Source: JAYFRL01 sp034925905 (GTDB lineage: Bacteria; Bacillota; Clostridia; Lachnospirales; Anaerotignaceae). Taken from it: a stretch of 64,000 bases of DNA. Positions 59,340-64,000 of the stretch are shown here, piece by piece (position 1 is the stretch's first letter; each line of letters opens with the position of its first letter). The position numbers and the translations under genes are program-made. The stretch is from the NCBI GenBank assembly GCA_034925905.1, contig JAYFRL010000010.1, positions 30,310 to 94,309 of the forward strand, read 5' to 3'. A model generated the notes under the pieces. The model worked only from the letters and a program-made list of their open reading frames with translations, made no database searches and was not told the DNA's origin.

Positions 59340-59780
59340 TTTTTGCGGTTATTTTGTCTGTATTTTCAAGGCGGTCCGTGTTTTCACAAATATGTTACCG
59401 CAAGGTTTTTTGTTTCGAGATACTCAATTGTTATGCTGCAAAGGCTATAATTACTGGAACGAATCATTATGGTGCCTCTTAAACTTTAAAGAGCATACTT
59501 TGCGGAACGTATAAGATATTTAGTTTCTTCCACACTGTTTACCTGGAAAACTTGAACCCACTGCGCATAGGTATCCAGAAAACGAAGAATAATAGCTTTT
59601 TCATTCTTAGCTATTTTTAATATGGGTGTATCTGGAAATCTTATATGCCCTTATAAGTGTCAAAGAAGACCGGGAGACATATAACCATGTTCCATAATAA
59701 TATTACAAAATCAAACCCTGCAAGGCCATGTATTTGAAGAATATCAAGAGAATTTACAGTTATAAAAAGGTCTCATAGCA
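59340..59780 (-). pseudogene. Decayed HpcH/HpaI-type aldolase gene
   Basis: Translation of the minus strand gives pieces that line up in order with 2,4-dihydroxyhept-2-enedioate aldolase-like proteins. They are DILQIHGLAGFDFVI near 59740-59700, RFPDTPILKI with ILRFLDTYAQWVQVFQVNS at 59640-59540 (compare ILRALDIGAQGVQVPQVN), SVEETKYLIRSAKYAL ending in a stop at 59486, and RGTIMIRSSNYSL followed by IEYLETKNLA near 59480-59400. The pieces are in different frames with stops between, so the gene is dead. Exact ends are approximate. Confidence 0.8.
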
Positions 59781-59983
59781 GGTTTTTTCAAAACAAAGAT
59801 TGTTTTTAAGCTCTTTTATAAACATGGATTACTTCTATTAATTATTATTAAATATAATATTAACATTTTAAATGCAGACGTTCAACAATAAATGTATTTT
59901 TTTGTTGAATAGGTTTTGATAAGATGTTATAATGACCTTTGTCTCGGAGCAATTACGGACAGAAATTATTGGAGGAATTAAAA

Positions 59984-61390
59984 TTGACTGGTGAAGTTGC
60001 AAGGCATAATGAAAATCCCTTGGGGTATGAGCCTATCAGGAAACTTTTGGTGAAATTTGCTGTTCCGGCGATTGTGTCAATGCTTGTTAATGCGCTTTAT
60101 AACATAGTAGATCAAATATTTATAGGCAGAGGTGTAGGCTATTTGGGAAATGCCGCAACAACCGTTGCCTTTCCTGTATTTACAATAACTCTTGCTATTG
60201 GTACGCTTTTAGGTGGAGGTGCAAGCGCATATGCCGCAATAAAGCTTGGAGAGAAGAAAAACGATATTGCCGAGAAAACACTGGGCAATATGTTTACACT
60301 TACCATTATAACGGGGGTTTTTTTGTCTTGCCTTTGTTTTTTGTTTTTTGAGCCTATGCTGAAGCTTTTCGGGGCGACTGAAAATGTTATGTATTATGCC
60401 AAGGAATACACATCAATAATACTCTTTGGGACGCCGTTTATGATGGTTGGCATAGGTCTTTCAAATATGGCAAGAACAGATGGAGCTCCAAAGCTTTCCA
60501 TGTATAGCATGCTTGCAGGAGCAATATTGAATACTATTTTAGACCCTATATACATATTTGTTTTCCATTGGGGAGTAACAGGCGCGGCTATTGCCACAAT
60601 AACATCCCAGATAATATCAGCCAGCGTGGTTTTTTGGTATTTTATAAGAAAAGGAAACATGCGTATAAGGAAAAAATATCTTAAGCCTGAATTTAAACTT
60701 TCTGTTTCTTTTGCCACTCTCGGAATTTCAAGCTGCATAGTTCAATCTGCGGCAACCCTGCTTCAAATAGCAATGAATAATTCGCTTGTGTATTATGGGA
60801 ATTTAAGCGAAGTTGGCGGGGATATAGCTTTAAGCGCTATGGGTATAGTTATGAAGGTTAATGCAATACTTATAGGCATTCTTGTAGGTATAAGCATGGG
60901 TTCACAGCCCATACTTGGATTCAATAAAGGCGCACGCAGGCCAAAGAGGATATATGAAACCTATAAAACAGCCGTTTTAATCGGCTCGGCGGTGGCTTTA
61001 TTAGGCTGGGCCTCCTGCATGTTTATTCCGGAGGTAATACTTGGATGGTTTGGAGATTCCGGTGAAAAATTTATGCAGTTTGGAACCAGGTGCATGTCGG
61101 TATATCTGGCTGGTATTTTTACGGCAGGTTTCCAGATAATATCCACAGGTTATTTTCAAGCTACAGGACAACCCTTAAAGGCGTCTATACTTTCCTTGCT
61201 GCGTCAGATAATATTTTTAATACCGCTTATATTTATTTTGCCGCTGTTTTTTGGATTGGACGGGATATTATATGCCGGTCCGGTGGCCGATATAAGCTCG
61301 GCTCTTATAGTTGCGGCATTTATTGGGCATGAGATAAAAAAGCTTAAGGTATGGATATCAGAATATGAGGAAGACAGCAATATGTTTTAA
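59984..61390 (+). CDS. MATE family efflux transporter
   Basis: A 468-residue protein with twelve helices in two bundles, starting TGEVARHNENPLGYEPIRKLLVKFAVPAIVSMLVNALYNIVDQIFIG (family mark NALYNIVDQIFIGRG). The second half has SMGSQPILGFNKGA. Members export drugs, dyes or metabolites with sodium or protons. A TTG at 59984 sits about eight bases after GGAGG; the longer frame from 59939 has no ribosome site. The upstream aldolase pseudogene is unrelated in strand. Confidence 0.94.
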   Translation: MTGEVARHNENPLGYEPIRKLLVKFAVPAIVSMLVNALYNIVDQIFIGRGVGYLGNAATTVAFPVFTITLAIGTLLGGGASAYAAIKLGEKKNDIAEKTLGNMFTLTIITGVFLSCLCFLFFEPMLKLFGATENVMYYAKEYTSIILFGTPFMMVGIGLSNMARTDGAPKLSMYSMLAGAILNTILDPIYIFVFHWGVTGAAIATITSQIISASVVFWYFIRKGNMRIRKKYLKPEFKLSVSFATLGISSCIVQSAATLLQIAMNNSLVYYGNLSEVGGDIALSAMGIVMKVNAILIGILVGISMGSQPILGFNKGARRPKRIYETYKTAVLIGSAVALLGWASCMFIPEVILGWFGDSGEKFMQFGTRCMSVYLAGIFTAGFQIISTGYFQATGQPLKASILSLLRQIIFLIPLIFILPLFFGLDGILYAGPVADISSALIVAAFIGHEIKKLKVWISEYEEDSNMF

Positions 61391-61687
61391 ACCTTTATTT
61401 TATTTTTAGATACATAAGGCTTGGGTTTCTCGGGTTTTTGTATATTATAAATAAAATTAAGGTTTGAATTTAGCAAAAATTATCATAGGAATTATTCGGA
61501 TACGGGTATATAATATTTAATGGTGTGCGGAATTGTTTTTTGTATCCCAAAGTTTTGCGTATAAGAAATATCGGATAGGGATTTGTAAACATTTACGCTT
61601 TATTATATGTTAGGCTGCGGTTCACATCGGAATCATAATTTATTATATGGAACAGCGGCAAAATAAACTAGAAATTGGGGGATTTTA
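61391..61687. other. Intergenic region, 297 bases
   Basis: Between the MATE and pyrophosphatase genes. It is AT-rich with no ORF, hairpin terminator or riboswitch that I could recognise. The pyrophosphatase promoter must lie in its right part; ATATGTTAGGC near 61610 is a weak -10 candidate. Confidence 0.5.
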
Positions 61688-63673
61688 ATGGAAAACTACA
61701 TTTTTTTAGGCCCTGTTATGGGTGTGCTGGCTCTTATATTTGCCTTTTTTTTGGCTTCTAAAGTAAGCAAGCAGGACGAAGGAACAGACCGTATGAAAGA
61801 AATTGCTTTGGCAATCAGAGAAGGCGCCAATGCATTCCTTAAGGCAGAATATAAAATTTTGGTTATATTTGCTGCCGTATTGTTTGTTGTTATTACATTT
61901 GGAATCGGAATAAGGACAGCCCTTGCTTTTCTTTTGGGAGCGATATTCTCAACTCTTGCAGGATATTTCGGAATGACAGTTGCAACTAAAGCAAATGTGA
62001 GAACTGCAAACGCCGCAAGAACAAGTGGAATGAACAAAGCTTTGTCCATAGCTTTTTCGGGCGGAGCGGTTATGGGAATGTTGGTTGTAGGTCTTGGTCT
62101 TTTGGGCGCAAGCATAGTTTATATTATAACAGGAGATGTTTCGGTTGTTTCAGGCTTTAGCCTTGGAGCTTCATCGATTGCTCTTTTTGCGCGTGTTGGC
62201 GGAGGTATTTATACAAAAGCCGCAGATGTTGGGGCAGACCTTGTTGGTAAAGTTGAAGCAGGCATCCCTGAGGATGACCCAAGAAACCCCGCAGTTATAG
62301 CAGACAACGTAGGCGATAACGTAGGCGACGTTGCAGGCATGGGGGCAGACCTTTTTGAATCTTATGTAGGGTCTATTGTTTCAGCTGTAACACTGGGTGT
62401 TGTTTCTTATGCTGCAGAAGGCGCTATATTTCCGCTTGCTTTAGCCGGAGCAGGAATCCTCGCTTCTATTATAGGCACATTCTTTGTTAAAGGCGATGAA
62501 AAATCAAATCCTCACAAGGCTCTTAAAATGGGCTCATATGTTTCAAGTGTTTTGGTAATTATTGCAGCTTTAATATTAAGTAACATTTTCTTTGGAAGAA
62601 TGAACGAGGCTATTTCTATAATATCTGGTCTTGTTGTTGGACTTGCAATAGGCATGATTACAGAAATATACACATCTAGCGATTATAAATCAGTTAAAAA
62701 AATTGCCCAGCAGTCTGAAACGGGCGCTGCAACGACAATAATAAGCGGACTTGCGGTTGGTATGGAATCAACGGCAGCCCCTATTATGCTTATATGTTTA
62801 GGAATTTTTGTTTCTTACGCTTTTGCGGGAATTTACGGTATAGCCCTTGCAGCCGTAGGTATGCTTTCAACAACAGGAATAACGGTTGCGGTTGACGCTT
62901 ATGGTCCTATTGCCGACAATGCAGGCGGTATTGCTGAAATGAGCGGGCTTGACCATTCTGTAAGAAAGATAACAGATAAACTTGACGCGGTTGGGAACAC
63001 AACAGCTGCGATGGGTAAAGGTTTTGCCATAGGCTCCGCAGCCTTAACAGCTCTTGCTCTTTTTGTAGCTTATGCGGAAGCTGTTGGTTTATCTGTATCA
63101 GGAATAAGTATTCTTGATCCTAGAGTTATAATAGGTTTGTTTATAGGAGGTATGCTTCCTTTCCTTTTCTCGGCGTTTACAATGCAGTCCGTTGGTAAGG
63201 CAGCCTTCCAGATGATAGAAGAAGTTAGACGTCAGTTTAAAACAATCCCTGGAATTATGGAAGGGACAACAAGACCTGACTATAAAAACTGTGTTGCTAT
63301 TTCAACGCATGCTGCTCTTAGGGAAATGCTTATCCCTGGGATTATGGCAGTTTTAGCTCCTATTATTGTAGGTGTTGTTCTTGGAACAGAAGCATTAGGC
63401 GGACTTTTGGCCGGGGCTCTTGTAACAGGAGTTCTTATGGCAATATTTATGGCTAATGCTGGAGGCGCATGGGATAACGCAAAGAAGTATATAGAAGAAG
63501 GTAACCATGGTGGAAAAGGCAGCGATGCCCATAAGGCAGCAGTTGTTGGAGATACCGTTGGGGACCCATTTAAAGATACTTCAGGCCCTTCAATTAATAT
63601 ATTAATAAAGCTTATGACAATTGTTTCGCTTGTTTTTGCTCCATTATTTATAGCAGTAGGTGGAATGATTTAA
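61688..63673 (+). CDS. hppA: Membrane-bound ion-pumping pyrophosphatase
   Basis: A 661-residue protein with about sixteen helices that hydrolyses pyrophosphate and pumps sodium or protons out. Pyrophosphate-site motifs are ADVGADLVGKVE, DNVGDNVGDVAGMGADLFESY (quoted in part) and GDTVGDPFKDTSGPS. The residue next to the conserved lysine region reads GNTTAAMGKGFA with Ala where potassium-independent enzymes have Lys, so it is predicted to be potassium-dependent, a group that includes the sodium pumps. It recovers energy from pyrophosphate made in biosynthesis. GGGGG before ATG. Confidence 0.97.
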   Translation: MENYIFLGPVMGVLALIFAFFLASKVSKQDEGTDRMKEIALAIREGANAFLKAEYKILVIFAAVLFVVITFGIGIRTALAFLLGAIFSTLAGYFGMTVATKANVRTANAARTSGMNKALSIAFSGGAVMGMLVVGLGLLGASIVYIITGDVSVVSGFSLGASSIALFARVGGGIYTKAADVGADLVGKVEAGIPEDDPRNPAVIADNVGDNVGDVAGMGADLFESYVGSIVSAVTLGVVSYAAEGAIFPLALAGAGILASIIGTFFVKGDEKSNPHKALKMGSYVSSVLVIIAALILSNIFFGRMNEAISIISGLVVGLAIGMITEIYTSSDYKSVKKIAQQSETGAATTIISGLAVGMESTAAPIMLICLGIFVSYAFAGIYGIALAAVGMLSTTGITVAVDAYGPIADNAGGIAEMSGLDHSVRKITDKLDAVGNTTAAMGKGFAIGSAALTALALFVAYAEAVGLSVSGISILDPRVIIGLFIGGMLPFLFSAFTMQSVGKAAFQMIEEVRRQFKTIPGIMEGTTRPDYKNCVAISTHAALREMLIPGIMAVLAPIIVGVVLGTEALGGLLAGALVTGVLMAIFMANAGGAWDNAKKYIEEGNHGGKGSDAHKAAVVGDTVGDPFKDTSGPSINILIKLMTIVSLVFAPLFIAVGGMI

Positions 63674-63682
63674 TTAAAATAT

Positions 63683-63718
63683 TTTAGAGCGGATTTTTAA
63701 ATCCGCTCTTTTTTATGC
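63683..63718 (+). terminator. Terminator of hppA
   Basis: AGAGCGGAT/ATCCGCTCT stem (63686-63694 and 63701-63709) with six T following. Confidence 0.93.
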
Positions 63719-63803
63719 AATTTTTTTTAAATTTGGCTTGGAAAATAATATATTTTTATCTTAACAATTAGGCATAAAAATTGTAATTTGAACGATAAAA
63801 ATG

Positions 63804-63832
63804 TTGACAAGGCATTTCATTCATTATATAAT
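63804..63832 (+). promoter_or_regulatory. rRNA operon promoter
   Basis: Consensus TTGACA (63804-63809), 17-base spacer, TATAAT (63827-63832). The leader after it carries the TTGAAAACTGAACA stretch (about 63873-63886) typical of clostridial rRNA leaders. Confidence 0.92.
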
Positions 63833-63975
63833 AAATCTGCTGCCCATCAGAAAGCAGCGATTTTCCGATCCTTGAAAACTGAACAGATGAATGAACCAAA
63901 AAACCCAAGTCAAAAGACAAAGAGTTTTAAAAAGGCAAAGGAAAGAAACAAGCTAGTGCAAACTGGCGAGGATAT

Positions 63976-64000
63976 AAACACAAGAGTTTGATCCTGGCTC
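63976..64000 (+). rRNA. rrs: 16S ribosomal RNA, first 25 bases
   Basis: AGAGTTTGATCCTGGCTC (63983-64000) is the universal 5' part of 16S rRNA (E. coli position 8 onward). The gene continues beyond the right edge. The exact 5' end is estimated from the E. coli numbering. Confidence 0.95.

Larger units (their letters stand above)
59116..59983. other. Gene-poor stretch of about 870 bases
   Basis: Contains the hairpin at 59251-59280 and a decayed aldolase gene on the minus strand. From 59790 to 59983 there is only AT-rich spacer and the ribosome site of the MATE gene. Confidence 0.7.

Noticed and set aside
59282..59482. A 66-codon plus-strand open frame
   Set aside because: It is the reverse of the aldolase remnant; the minus strand carries recognisable family fragments.
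63788..63991. A 67-codon open frame on the plus strand at the right edge
   Set aside because: It covers a consensus rRNA promoter, the rRNA leader and the first bases of 16S rRNA; not coding.

Overview
The window looks like chromosome of a spore-forming, Gram-positive anaerobe of the class Clostridia. The DNA is AT-rich, genes often use TTG starts behind strong GGAGG sites, and promoters match the TTGACA-17-TATAAT pattern. It carries sigK, the spoIIAA-spoIIAB-sigF operon, a PdaB-like deacetylase, T-box leaders, an SLH protein and a pumping pyrophosphatase. A Lachnospiraceae or Anaerotignaceae-like organism is a guess; the 16S gene that would settle it runs off the right edge after about 25 bases.

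Layout. 1-9.1 kb: tail of an unknown gene, HU, an autoregulated small HTH plus membrane protein pair, a Na/Pi cotransporter with PhoU-like tail, a BlaI/BlaR1-like pair, a polysaccharide deacetylase, an AEC transporter and a FeoB-associated Cys-rich protein. 9.1-20.3 kb: prolyl-tRNA synthetase without its editing domain, beside a separate editing protein and behind a T-box; an SPFH/zinc-ribbon protein; an LTA-synthase-like enzyme; a sodium symporter; an M29 aminopeptidase; an SH3-NlpC/P60 hydrolase; and an IS200-type element. 20.3-36.5 kb: dut, the ylxM-ffh-rpsP-khpA-rimM-trmD operon, an ABC transporter pair lacking a binding protein, ogt, a MaoC hydratase, superoxide dismutase, a collapsed IS3 element, a DMT transporter, the mltG-trmR-trhP cluster, yajC, a LexA-like regulator, an SLH protein and sigK.

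36.6-49.9 kb: a three-gene surface-glycan-type operon (GtrA, FAD oxidoreductase, polytopic membrane protein) lies opposite a complete monoderm Tad (Flp) pilus locus: prepilin peptidase, Flp pilin (too short for routine calling), TadE, CpaB, CpaE/TadZ, CpaF/TadA, TadB, TadC, a DUF192 protein, a DivIVA-like coiled-coil protein and a TadG-like protein. No secretin is present, as expected without an outer membrane. 50-64 kb: cyclophilin, a BMP-type lipoprotein, the spoIIA operon, a stalk-domain protein, an XRE regulator, an acyl-CoA synthetase behind a T-box, a 2-hydroxyacid dehydrogenase, a DUF3842 protein, an ECF S component, a decayed HpaI-type aldolase, a MATE transporter, the pyrophosphatase, and an rRNA promoter leading into 16S.

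The most notable item is the T-box leader before the acyl-CoA synthetase. T-boxes normally sense uncharged tRNA to control tRNA synthetases and amino-acid supply. The best specifier candidate here is AUC (isoleucine), which suggests a route that activates a branched short-chain acid for isoleucine synthesis by reductive carboxylation. Other items are three 30-bp-phased repeats upstream of the pilin promoter, a polar-scaffold-like protein inside the Tad locus, and two promoters with repressor sites nested around them in the same way.
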